This document shows, one piece after another, positions 17,490-26,365 of a DNA stretch of 64,000 nt. How positions within the stretch are numbered: the stretch's first letter is position 1; each line of letters starts with the position of its first letter. The notes below the pieces were generated by a model. The model searched no databases. It saw only the letters and a program-made list of their open reading frames with translations, and had not been told where the DNA came from. The stretch covers positions 1 to 64,000 of the forward strand of contig CBJLMB010000003.1 in assembly GCA_966424055.1 (NCBI GenBank). The letters are read 5' to 3'. The DNA is from Deminuibacter sp966424055 (GTDB taxonomy: Bacteria; Bacteroidota; Bacteroidia; Chitinophagales; Chitinophagaceae). The position numbers were made by a program, and so were the translations under genes.

Positions 17490-17606
17490 TTATAAAAAAT
17501 GGCGTACCAGCCATAAACCGAAAAAGAAGATGGAAAAGGGGATCAGGAAAACAACGATGCCCACTGCGATCTTTTTCGTTAGCAGTACGATATCCTGTGT
17601 GGTCAT
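17490..17606 (-). CDS. Putative 38-aa membrane microprotein
   Basis: This short ORF begins MTTQDIVLLTKKIAVG and ends FGLWLVRHFL. It has one strongly hydrophobic helix of about 19 residues (residues 14-33) flanked by charged ends. Its ATG lies 2 bases after the sulfatase stop codon, and the 64-aa membrane gene starts 32 bases later. Tight spacing and the hydrophobic design support translation. It could be a subunit of the adjacent membrane hydroxylase. No homology was checked. Confidence 0.5.
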   Translation of the reverse strand: MTTQDIVLLTKKIAVGIVVFLIPFSIFFFGLWLVRHFL

Positions 17607-17608
17607 AA

Positions 17609-19480
17609 TTATTCCGTTTTGCTGATGGATTGTTTGTTGCCTGTATTGTGTATCCTTCTTTTGAACACATCATCCCAGTCGATGAAGGGATAGATATGGT
17701 ATTTTTGCGCATTTTCATCAAACAAGGCTTTCAGTTCAGCGAGTTTCTGCGGATTTTTATCGGCCAGGTTAACACGCTCATTGAAATCGTCATTCAGGTT
17801 ATACAGTTCCCATACATCTTTGTCAAAACCATGCTCCTGGTTAACGGCAGTGGCTTTGTTGAGATCGATGATATCAGGATGATGGGCTGCTTCGGCCTTC
17901 CATCCATCTTTATAAATAGAGCGGGAGCCAAAAATATAATAGTACTGTTCTGTATGCCTTGATGGTGCCTGGGCATCTGCAAAGGAATACAGCAGTGAAG
18001 TGCCTTGCAGGGTATCCTGCCTGATCCCTTTAATGTATGCAGGCAGTTGCGCGCCGGTTATTTCAACAGTGGTGGGCAGCAGGTCTATTACATGGCCGTA
18101 TTGTGTGCGAACACTGCCTTTGTCTTTGATCCCTTTGGGATAAAAAACGATCAGCGGGTTACGTGTTCCGCCTTCTGCATTGGCATCCTGCTTCCAGAAG
18201 CGGAAAGGTGTATTGGCTGCCTGCGCCCAGCCCAGCGGGTAATTGGTTTGACGGCCGGCAGGTGTACCGATATCATCGATCTTTGCAAGGTTATTGCGGA
18301 TAGCATCTGCTTCAGGCGGATTTTTTTCAAATACACTTTTATTGATCACTCCATTAAAACTGCCTTCTTTACTGGCACCATTATCGCCGATCACGATAAA
18401 CACCAGGGTGTTGTCCAGCTGATGGATGGATTCAAGGTAATGAATCAGCCTGCCTACCTGGTAATCGGTATAAGTAAGATAACCGGCATATACTTCCATA
18501 AAACGGGCATATAGTTTTTTCTCATCTGCAGAAAGACTGTTCCAGGCTTTGATAGAAGGATTACGCGGTGGCAGCTGTGCACCGGCAGGGATAATGCCCA
18601 GTTTTTTCTGGTTGGCGATCACTTTTTCTCGGTATACATCCCAGCCTTCATCAAATTTCCCTTTATACAGATCGCTCCATTCTTTGGCCACCTGGTGTGG
18701 TGCATGCGTAGCGCCTGGTGCATAATACAGGAAGAAAGGTTTATCAGGTGCTGCTTTTTTTTGCCTGCCGATATAGCTGATGGCCTTATCAGTGATCTGC
18801 TCACTCAAATGCCTGCCATCAGGTGTTACATGTGCATTGTCTTCCACCAGGTCGGGCTGGTACTGGTCTGTTTGCGAGCCAAGAAAACCAAAGAAATGAT
18901 CAAACCCTTTACCTGAAGGCCAGCGGCCAAAGGGCCCGGCATCGGTGGCATCTTCATCTGGTGTTAAACCATATTTTCCTACGGCGAAAGTGTTGTAACC
19001 GTTTTCGCGGAGTATTTCTGCAATGGTTCCTTTATCAGCGGGGATCCTGCCATCATAACCGGGAAAGCCTGCAGAAAGAACAGTGTGCGCAAAGCCTCCC
19101 ATATGCACATAATGATGATTGCGCCCGGTGAGCAAACCTGCACGGGTAGGTGCACAAATGGCTGCTGTATGAAAGTTGGTGTACCGCAATCCCTGGCTGG
19201 CCAGGCTGTCGAAAATGGGTGTGCTGATCAATCCGCCGAAGGTGCTCGATGCACCAAAGCCTACATCATCCAGTAAAATCCAAACCACATTGGGTGCACC
19301 CGCAGGGGCTTTCACTGGCTCGGGCCACCATTCTTTTGAATCAGCATAAGTTTTGCCTACCACACCCTGGTAAGCAGGCACCGTGTTTTGTGCAGAGGCA
19401 ATATTTGCTACCGGCAAACCGGAAAGCAATAGCGCCCACGATACATGTTTAATGCGCAAATAGCTTTTTTTCTTTTTCAT
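17609..19480 (-). CDS. Secreted sulfatase (arylsulfatase type)
   Basis: This 623-residue sulfatase has a signal peptide (residues 1-30, cleaved near IASA-QN). The S1 signature is CAPTRAGLLTGR, with Cys109 to be converted to formylglycine. Calcium/metal aspartates are at 71-72 (LLDDVGFG) and VIGDNGASKEG lies downstream. It is longer than many family members because of inserts around residues 240-330. It acts in the periplasm or outside on sulfate esters. It stands 10 bases downstream of a second sulfatase in the SusC/SusD operon. The maturing enzyme is not in the window. Confidence 0.92.
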   Translation of the reverse strand: MKKKKSYLRIKHVSWALLLSGLPVANIASAQNTVPAYQGVVGKTYADSKEWWPEPVKAPAGAPNVVWILLDDVGFGASSTFGGLISTPIFDSLASQGLRYTNFHTAAICAPTRAGLLTGRNHHYVHMGGFAHTVLSAGFPGYDGRIPADKGTIAEILRENGYNTFAVGKYGLTPDEDATDAGPFGRWPSGKGFDHFFGFLGSQTDQYQPDLVEDNAHVTPDGRHLSEQITDKAISYIGRQKKAAPDKPFFLYYAPGATHAPHQVAKEWSDLYKGKFDEGWDVYREKVIANQKKLGIIPAGAQLPPRNPSIKAWNSLSADEKKLYARFMEVYAGYLTYTDYQVGRLIHYLESIHQLDNTLVFIVIGDNGASKEGSFNGVINKSVFEKNPPEADAIRNNLAKIDDIGTPAGRQTNYPLGWAQAANTPFRFWKQDANAEGGTRNPLIVFYPKGIKDKGSVRTQYGHVIDLLPTTVEITGAQLPAYIKGIRQDTLQGTSLLYSFADAQAPSRHTEQYYYIFGSRSIYKDGWKAEAAHHPDIIDLNKATAVNQEHGFDKDVWELYNLNDDFNERVNLADKNPQKLAELKALFDENAQKYHIYPFIDWDDVFKRRIHNTGNKQSISKTE

Positions 19481-19490
19481 GAGATGATCA

Positions 19491-21086
19491 TTATTTGTTG
19501 AGTGTATTCCAGCTTATTACCCCGGTTTTCTTTGCCCAGTTGTTATAGGCCTGCTGTAGTTCAGCTGTTTTATGGGGATAAAGCCTGGAGAGATCGTTGG
19601 TTTCTGTTCTGTCTTTTTCTACATTGTACAGTTCCCACGCACTGTTGTTTTCTGCTACCAGCTTCCACTTACCCATTCTTATTGCCCTGCTTCCTTCATG
19701 TTCCCAGAAAAGCGCTCTATGGCCTTTGAAACTATGGTGGTAGAAAACAGGTGTAAGACTGGTACCTGCCAGTGGTTTTAAGCACCGCTCTTTAAAATGC
19801 TGCGGATAGCGGATGCCTGCAAGTGCCAGGCAGGTAGGCATCAGGTCGATGAGATGAGCTGGTTGTGTATTCACTGTACCTGCTTTGATAACACCGGGAA
19901 ACCAGGCAATGAATGGGGTGGCAATACCTCCTTCATGCGTATTCCGTTTAAACATCCGGAACGGTGTATTGCTCACATTGCCCCAGGGGCGCTCATAGCT
20001 GTCGATAGAAGCCACGCTGCCGGGCGCTCCGGAAAGCTGTATCACTTCTTTCAGTTTTTTTACCTCATCGGCACTGCCACCATTGTCGGAAAGAAACATA
20101 ACCAGCGTGTTTTTATCTCTATGGATCTCTTTCAGTTTTTGCAGCACCTGTCCTATACACTGGTCCATCCGGTCGATCATGGCTGCATAAATCGCCATGC
20201 GGGTATCCCAGCTGTCTTTTTCACCAGCTGTGAGCGTATTCCATGCCGGCGCCTGTTCAAACCTGGCAGATAGGGCCCAGCTTTTATGGATAAACCCTTT
20301 TTCTACTAATTTTTTATAGCGCGCTGCCCGTACAGTATCCCATCCGCTGAGGTAACGGCCCTTATACCTGGCAATGTCTTCAGGCAATGCCTGCAAAGGC
20401 CAGTGAGGTGCATTATAAGCGAGGTATAAGAAAAAAGGATTGCTTTTATGCTGCTGCGCATCCAGGGCCTGTAATGCAAACTGCGTAATAGCCTGTGTGA
20501 GATAGAGGGATGTATCTGTTCTGATGAGGGGTTGATTGTTCAGCAAAAAATGCACTGTTCTGCCATCATTGTACAGCGGCTTTGAATTGAAATAACTGCT
20601 CCCATTGTTCTGCAATGTGAACGATTGTTCAAACCCCCTGTTCCCGGCCCAGGCTGAAGGAACAAGACCCACATGCCATTTACCCGACACAATGGTGGTA
20701 TATCCTGCTGTTTGCAGCAGTTCTGCAATGGTGGCACAGCTGTCGTTTAAATAACCCTGGTAGGCAGGTGTTCCTTTATCCTGCACCATATCACCAACAC
20801 CGGCTTCATGCGGGTATAAGCCGGTGAGCAATGATGCCCTCGAGGGGCAGCACCGGGCATTGTTGTAAAACTGCGTCATCACCAATCCTTCTGCAGCGAT
20901 GCGATCCAGGTTGGGTGTATGTATTTCTGAACCGAAACAACCGGGGTCTGAGAAGCCCATATCATCAGCCAGGATGATAATGATATTCGGCTGCCCGTTC
21001 TTTTCCTGTGCCTGTACACATACTACAACAAAGCATAACAGCAATAGCCAGCCGCATTTTCTGCAGGCGTTTTTTGTATTCCACAT
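19491..21086 (-). CDS. Secreted sulfatase (arylsulfatase type), second copy
   Basis: This 531-residue sulfatase has a signal peptide (residues 1-27, LLLLCFVVVCVQA-Q). The S1 signature is CCPSRASLLTG; Cys79 fits the C-x-P-x-R maturation motif. Metal-binding aspartates appear at 41-42 (ILADDMGFSD) and in MFLSDNGGSADE. The frame is open from 21119, but the ATG at 21086 gives a normal signal peptide. It is only distantly similar to the neighbouring sulfatase, so the two probably remove different sulfates from one substrate. It follows susD by 77 bases. Confidence 0.92.
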   Translation of the reverse strand: MWNTKNACRKCGWLLLLCFVVVCVQAQEKNGQPNIIIILADDMGFSDPGCFGSEIHTPNLDRIAAEGLVMTQFYNNARCCPSRASLLTGLYPHEAGVGDMVQDKGTPAYQGYLNDSCATIAELLQTAGYTTIVSGKWHVGLVPSAWAGNRGFEQSFTLQNNGSSYFNSKPLYNDGRTVHFLLNNQPLIRTDTSLYLTQAITQFALQALDAQQHKSNPFFLYLAYNAPHWPLQALPEDIARYKGRYLSGWDTVRAARYKKLVEKGFIHKSWALSARFEQAPAWNTLTAGEKDSWDTRMAIYAAMIDRMDQCIGQVLQKLKEIHRDKNTLVMFLSDNGGSADEVKKLKEVIQLSGAPGSVASIDSYERPWGNVSNTPFRMFKRNTHEGGIATPFIAWFPGVIKAGTVNTQPAHLIDLMPTCLALAGIRYPQHFKERCLKPLAGTSLTPVFYHHSFKGHRALFWEHEGSRAIRMGKWKLVAENNSAWELYNVEKDRTETNDLSRLYPHKTAELQQAYNNWAKKTGVISWNTLNK

Positions 21087-21163
21087 ATAATTTTCCGTTG
21101 TTCTTCTAAAACAGCTCATATCATATTGCTTGCTACGTATGTTCTGTATCCTGCCGCCTCATA

Positions 21164-22621
21164 CTACCATCCCGGGTTTTGGGTGAGTTGTGCATTCAGG
21201 TCTATTTCGCTTTGCGGAATAGGGAACAGGGTGTCTTTCACTGCAGCACCGGTTTTGGCAGGTATTTTTTTCAACGCATCATACAGGTAACTGCCGCCAC
21301 GCCGCGACAGATCGAACCAGCGCTGTGCTTCCTGTATAAATTCTTTTCTTCTTTCAAGAAAAACCGCTTCCCTGAAATCAGCCTGGCTAAGGCCGGGAGT
21401 AAGATTACCGGCGCCAGCTCTTGCACGCACCCGGTTAATGGCCGCATAAGCATCTGCAGCAGGGCCGTTCAATTCGTTGATCACCTCTGCGTATAGCAGC
21501 AAAATATCTGCATACCGTATCACGGGGAAATTGATACCGCTGATAGCCTGGTTGGTAAGCGGTGAAATACTGTAGTCGATAAACTTGGCAAAACGCGGTG
21601 CACCGAAGTTGATGGTTTGCCCTGTTGCGGCATTATACTGGGTAGTAAAAAACGTAACCGCGCGCCGTGTATCGCTAGAGCTGAACAGCTGGTATAAACT
21701 GCTGTCTGCAGGAATATCCCCCGGGTAAACAGCCACATTGAAAGAGCTGAAATTACCCGAGCTGAGAGATTGTGAACTGTTTTTGGCACCGAGATTAGTG
21801 CCGAATTGCACGGAGAAAATATGCTCTTTGCCGTTTTTGTTTGCCTGCTGAAAAACATCCAGGTAATTGGCAAACAGGTCGTACCCATAACCACCATTAA
21901 TAACGGTTTGCAGCTCGGTGAGTGCATGCTGCCAGTCGCGGCGGGTTACATATACTTTAGCCAGCAGTGCATGTGCTGCGCCGCTGGTGGCCCTCCCCGC
22001 ATCTGCACTACCATAATTTTTAGGCAGGGTTACTGCATCCTGCAAGTCGGTTATGATCTGGTTATATACACTGTCTTTGGCTGTTCTAACAATCTTCAGG
22101 CTGTTTACATCAATTGTTGAAGGATCGTGCAGCACCAGAGGGACATCACCATGCAAACGTACCAGGTTAAAATACAGCAATGCCCTGATGAACTTCGCTT
22201 CCCTTACCAGCCTTGCTTTTAAGGTAGTATCGAATACTATTCCGGGTATATTGTCAATAGCCACATTGGCTCTGCTGATGCCATAGTAATGCTGCTGCCA
22301 GATCTTTTTGATGCGGTCGTTAGAAGCCACATAGGTGGTGGTACCCAATGCCCTCACATCAGGGTTGGTATTAGAGGGGCTGTACACCTGCTCATCACTG
22401 CCGTTACAGATAAGCAGGTTCAGGTTACGGCCGTAAATAGGGAAGTCTCCCGCAGGGTCGCTGTTCAATGTACTATAAACTGCATTGACGGCTGCCACAG
22501 CATCGCCTGAGGTTTTATAAAACTGCGATTTTTCAATGACCGAAGCCGGGTTTTCTGTGAGTTTATTGCAGGAGAATAAAACGCCTGTTGCAATACTCAG
22601 TAGAAATGATATTTTTTTCAT
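21164..22621 (-). CDS. SusD/RagB-family outer-membrane nutrient-binding lipoprotein
   Basis: This 485-residue lipoprotein (lipobox VLFSC, Cys18) forms the lid over its SusC partner and binds the substrate outside the cell. It has the family pattern of TPR-like helices, with SusD landmarks such as KFIRALLYFNLVRLHGDVPL, IRYADILLLYAEVINEL, FLERRKEFIQEAQRWFDL and the terminal QNPGW. It lies 16 bases downstream of susC. Association with sulfatases points to a sulfated glycan or other sulfated organic ligand. Confidence 0.95.
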   Translation of the reverse strand: MKKISFLLSIATGVLFSCNKLTENPASVIEKSQFYKTSGDAVAAVNAVYSTLNSDPAGDFPIYGRNLNLLICNGSDEQVYSPSNTNPDVRALGTTTYVASNDRIKKIWQQHYYGISRANVAIDNIPGIVFDTTLKARLVREAKFIRALLYFNLVRLHGDVPLVLHDPSTIDVNSLKIVRTAKDSVYNQIITDLQDAVTLPKNYGSADAGRATSGAAHALLAKVYVTRRDWQHALTELQTVINGGYGYDLFANYLDVFQQANKNGKEHIFSVQFGTNLGAKNSSQSLSSGNFSSFNVAVYPGDIPADSSLYQLFSSSDTRRAVTFFTTQYNAATGQTINFGAPRFAKFIDYSISPLTNQAISGINFPVIRYADILLLYAEVINELNGPAADAYAAINRVRARAGAGNLTPGLSQADFREAVFLERRKEFIQEAQRWFDLSRRGGSYLYDALKKIPAKTGAAVKDTLFPIPQSEIDLNAQLTQNPGW

Positions 22622-22637
22622 TGTGTAGTATTAACGG

Positions 22638-25600
22638 TTAAAAACTTAGGTTCAGTCCTGCAAGAAATGTTCTGGCCGAAGGATAGATCCCGTAATCAAT
22701 ACCCTGCTTAGTATTGTCATTATCATAAAAATTCACTTCAGGATCGTAACCGGTGTATTTGGTGATGGTAAAAAGATTCTGTGCCGATACATACAACCGC
22801 AGTTGTTTGATACCCACTTTTGAAAAAAGCGAACGGGAGAAGCTATAACCCAGCGTAATATTTTTCAGCTTGGCATACGAGCCGTCTTCAATATACTTGT
22901 CTATCACCTGCGGTACGGGTGAGTTGGTGGCCCTGGGTGTTGTGGTATTGGTATGTGTAGGCGTCCACCTGTTCAGCAGCGTGGCAGATGCGTTGAGCGA
23001 TAAAGTAGGTATCTCCAGTTTCTGCTGCAGCAGGTTGAATATTTTATTACCATACGAGCCCTGGAAAAAGAAAGAGAGGTCGAAATTTTTGTAGGTGATG
23101 GTATTGGAAAAGCCAAATGTAAACTTGGGCTGGGCGCTGCCCAGGTTATGCTTGTCGGCAGTGGTGATGGTTTTATCGCCATTCCAGTCAACATATTTGC
23201 GGTCGCCTTCTTTCTGCGGCACACCCGATAACAATGGTGTGCCCTTTTCAATATCGGCAGCAGTAAGCAAACCATTGGTGCTATAACCCCAGAAAGTGCC
23301 CACCGGCAATCCCACCTGAACAATAACTGGCGATACCTGGCCCGTAGGTGCCAGCGGGAAAAAACTGTTTGCTCCACCCAGGCTCAGTACTTTATTTCTG
23401 TTGGCTGCAAATACCAGTGCCGATCTCCAGCTGAAATGGCGCGATTTGATATTGTCGGTGTTCAGGCTGAGTTCAATGCCCTTGTTCTCCACGCTGCCTA
23501 CGTTCTCCAGCTGGCTTGCATAACCGGTGTACAACGGGAAAGGAACATAAAGTAACAGGTCGGTTGTTTTTTTATAATACACATCAACCACCAGGCTGAT
23601 GCGGTTATTGAGAAAACCCAGGTCAACACCCGCATTGTACTGGGTAGTCGTTTCCCATTTTAAATCAGGATTGGCCAGTTGCGAAGGAGCAATACCTGTT
23701 ACCAGCGCATTACCGAAATAATAGTTTGTAGGCGCAAGTGTAGACAGCGAGCTATAGGGCGGTATTTCTGAATTACCTGTTTTGCCGGCTGTTAACCGCA
23801 GTTTAAAATTGCTGATGGTTTTACCAACCAGCTTAAAAAAATCTTCCTGGTTAATATTCCACGATAAGCCAGCAGACGGGAAATAACCCCACTTATTCCG
23901 GGCGCCCAGTTTGGAAGAACCATCTGCCCGCTCTGACAGCGTTATATTGTATTTATGCAGGTAAGAATAACTTACCCTTGCCAGGAAAGAGTTCAATGCT
24001 GAACGGTGCCCATCAGAAGAAGACAGCACGGGTGTGGCCGCATAGTTCAGGTTATTGAATGAAACAAGATCGTTGGGAAATTTCTGCGCGCTGGCCACCG
24101 CTGATTCATCTTTGGTGAATTGTGTGGTATAGCCTGCCAGCACATTTAAAAAATGCCTGTTCTGAAAAGACTGCTCATAAGTAAGCGTGTTTTCATTCAG
24201 CCACGAAACAGCATTGATGCTGCCAACAGAAGCATAACCACCCGCTGCATAACCAGAGGATGCACCGGCCGGCGATGCTGTATAAGAAGGTGCATAATAA
24301 TTTTGCTTGGTGTTCAGCAGGTCAACACCGCCGGTTACTTTCAGCAGCAGGTTTTTCAGCAGTTTGTACTCGCCTGAAATATTACCCAGTACCCGGGTAA
24401 TAGTCGAGCGGTTGGTGGTGGCGGCAATATCCTGCAGGGGATTGGTTGGCGTGGTGGTATAAGGACTGGTGGTATTGTAACTGCCATCTGCATTTTTAAT
24501 TTTAGCCACCGGCGATGAGAGCACCAGGCTAGGATAGGCCCCACTGAAATTAATGCTGTTGTAGCCACTGCCGAACAGTTTATCTTCTGAAGACTGACTG
24601 CCGAATATATTGGTGGTCACTTTAAATTTCTCTGAAATATTCCGCTCGTAATTAATACGGCCCGAATAACGTTTAAACCCTGTATTGATAATGGTACCCT
24701 GCTGGTTATAGTAATTGCCGGAAATAAGAAACCTGGATTTTTCATCACCACCCGAAACAGACAGCTCGTGGTTTTGCACCGGTGCATTGCGCAAAGCAGC
24801 GTTCTGCCAGTCGGAGCCTGCGCCGAAAGCGGCAATCGCTGAATCGGAGAATGTTTTGGCTGTTCCATCGCTTATATTGATATCATTCACCAGCGAAGCC
24901 CATTGCGCAGCATTCAGCAGTGAAATTTTCCTGGCAACTTTTTGTGTACCCACATAAGTGCTGTAGTTCACTTCACTTGCGCCTTTTTTGCCGCGCCGGG
25001 TGGTAATGATCACCACGCCATTAGCCCCGCGCGAACCATAGATGGCCGTGGCGGAAGCATCTTTCAAAATTTCGATCGATTCAATATCGCTGGGATTGAT
25101 GGTAGACAATGCATTAACCCCGGCACCATTGGAGGCGCCACTGTTGGTATAGTCGTTGTTGTTATAAATGATAAAACCATCAATTACATACAGCGGTGCA
25201 TTACCAAAGCTGATAGAATTACCGCCACGCACCCTGATGGTAGCCGAACTGCCGGGCTGGCCCGAGCTTTGGGTTACAGATACGCCCGGTACCGAACCCT
25301 GCAAAAGATTGTCGAACGAAACAGCCGGCTGGCTGAGTGCTGTTTTTGAAACAGAGGCAACGGCACCGGCTACATCTGTTTTTTTCTGTGAACCATAGCC
25401 CACTACTACCAGTTCGTTCAGTACTGCATTGGCTTCCTGCAATGCAATATCAATATGTCCATAGCTGTTTACAGCTACTTCGCGGGTTTGATAGCCAATA
25501 TAACTTACCAGGTAAACCACCGGCACATGCTGGCCGGTAATAAAACTGAACTCGCCGTTCTTACCGGTGATTACTTCATGCGTAGTGCCTTTAATATGTA

Positions 25601-25820
25601 CCACCGCACCGGTGAGTGGTTCTTTGGTTTTTTCATCAATGATCTTCCCAACAAGGGATACATTGTTGTTCTGTGCATAAACTGCTACACTTAATAAGAA
25701 GCTGGCAATAATTGTTGATGCCAAGCGGATGGAAAAGCCTATGGCAGGGTACCGCCATTCTTTAACAGCTACAAATAGCCGGGTGATGGTATAACTTTTA
25801 TACCTTTGAAATAGGTTCAT
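22638..25820 (-). CDS. SusC/RagA-family TonB-dependent outer-membrane transporter
   Basis: This 1060-residue TonB-dependent transporter imports the ligand bound by SusD. It carries a long basic N-terminus with a signal sequence (cleavage near residue 49, SVAVYA-Q). A carboxypeptidase-like regulatory domain follows (VSLVGKIIDEKTKEPLTGAV). Next come the TonB-box region and the RagA signature (ELVVVGYGSQKKTDVAGAV), the plug domain (LYVIDGF, ILKDASATAIYGSRGANGV), and the barrel ending in a terminal aromatic (GLNLSF). It lacks an STN domain, so it is not expected to signal through an anti-sigma factor. A candidate antisense RNA overlaps its start codon. Confidence 0.96.
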   Translation of the reverse strand: MNLFQRYKSYTITRLFVAVKEWRYPAIGFSIRLASTIIASFLLSVAVYAQNNNVSLVGKIIDEKTKEPLTGAVVHIKGTTHEVITGKNGEFSFITGQHVPVVYLVSYIGYQTREVAVNSYGHIDIALQEANAVLNELVVVGYGSQKKTDVAGAVASVSKTALSQPAVSFDNLLQGSVPGVSVTQSSGQPGSSATIRVRGGNSISFGNAPLYVIDGFIIYNNNDYTNSGASNGAGVNALSTINPSDIESIEILKDASATAIYGSRGANGVVIITTRRGKKGASEVNYSTYVGTQKVARKISLLNAAQWASLVNDINISDGTAKTFSDSAIAAFGAGSDWQNAALRNAPVQNHELSVSGGDEKSRFLISGNYYNQQGTIINTGFKRYSGRINYERNISEKFKVTTNIFGSQSSEDKLFGSGYNSINFSGAYPSLVLSSPVAKIKNADGSYNTTSPYTTTPTNPLQDIAATTNRSTITRVLGNISGEYKLLKNLLLKVTGGVDLLNTKQNYYAPSYTASPAGASSGYAAGGYASVGSINAVSWLNENTLTYEQSFQNRHFLNVLAGYTTQFTKDESAVASAQKFPNDLVSFNNLNYAATPVLSSSDGHRSALNSFLARVSYSYLHKYNITLSERADGSSKLGARNKWGYFPSAGLSWNINQEDFFKLVGKTISNFKLRLTAGKTGNSEIPPYSSLSTLAPTNYYFGNALVTGIAPSQLANPDLKWETTTQYNAGVDLGFLNNRISLVVDVYYKKTTDLLLYVPFPLYTGYASQLENVGSVENKGIELSLNTDNIKSRHFSWRSALVFAANRNKVLSLGGANSFFPLAPTGQVSPVIVQVGLPVGTFWGYSTNGLLTAADIEKGTPLLSGVPQKEGDRKYVDWNGDKTITTADKHNLGSAQPKFTFGFSNTITYKNFDLSFFFQGSYGNKIFNLLQQKLEIPTLSLNASATLLNRWTPTHTNTTTPRATNSPVPQVIDKYIEDGSYAKLKNITLGYSFSRSLFSKVGIKQLRLYVSAQNLFTITKYTGYDPEVNFYDNDNTKQGIDYGIYPSARTFLAGLNLSF
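25801..25808 (+). promoter_or_regulatory. -7 promoter element inside the susC 5' end, opposite strand
   Basis: TACCTTTG on the plus strand is a full match to the Bacteroidota -7 element. It would start a transcript near 25813-25815, antisense to the susC start codon (ATG at 25820-25818 on the minus strand). No convincing TTTG element was found 19 bases upstream. Confidence 0.4.
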
Positions 25821-25934
25821 GTTTAATGATATTTAATCGTTAAGCTGATGCCTGCTGAAAATCAGTGAGTGATTGGCGTTACTGGGCTGTTTTTCAGCAT
25901 ACGGTCCCGGCGATGTTTTTGCCGGGATTTTTTT
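25815..25934 (+). ncRNA. Candidate antisense sRNA to the susC leader
   Basis: This predicted RNA of about 120 nt is complementary to the susC start codon and leader. Three elements support it. A full-match -7 element lies at 25801-25808. An internal hairpin pairs gctgaaaa (25854-25861) with ttttcagc (25891-25898). A strong intrinsic terminator forms from tcccggc / gccggga (25905-25911, 25921-25927) followed by T7. The terminator points along the plus strand, where no protein gene would need it. An antisense RNA of this layout (DonS) is known for a susC-like gene of Bacteroides fragilis. This is a prediction without expression data. Confidence 0.45.
25905..25934 (+). terminator. Orphan intrinsic terminator upstream of susC
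   Basis: A 7-bp GC-rich stem with a 9-nt loop is followed by seven T on the plus strand. The only plus-strand transcript it could end is one arising within susC. The following 430 bases up to the dusB stop contain no gene; they must hold the susC promoter, which could not be pinpointed. Confidence 0.7.
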
Positions 25935-26365
25935 ATATCCTGGTTAATCCATAAATCATTTTTTTCTGGTTAAACAAATCATTGCAGCACCGGTTGATCG
26001 TCAGGGTGCGGGCAACAATAATTATATATCCGTTCTAATAAATGGCAACAAAAGCGGGAAGAAATAAAATGGCAGTAGCAAAACAGAAGACAGCATTAAC
26101 AACAACAACAGGTACAGCCTGCAACACCAGTTACAAAAGGCTTTCCTGAGCCGGCGGCATAATTCGTCACAGCAGTTTTTATTGTATGGTCAACAGCATT
26201 CAAGTACATAACCTGCTTGGTTGTTTCCTGTTAATGATGATTAAGCAAAAGCAGTTTTTGCTGATAAGGGCATAAAAATAATGCTTTTTAATAAAAGTCT
26301 ACTAAATTTATAGAGAATTATTTAAAAATGGAACGATCCTGTTGAAAGCAATAGGTTTTACCATT

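Noticed and set aside
17467..17721. 84-codon minus-strand ORF overlapping the sulfatase end
   Set aside because: It overlaps the sulfatase and the 38-aa ORF in another frame and lacks a hydrophobic or family pattern.
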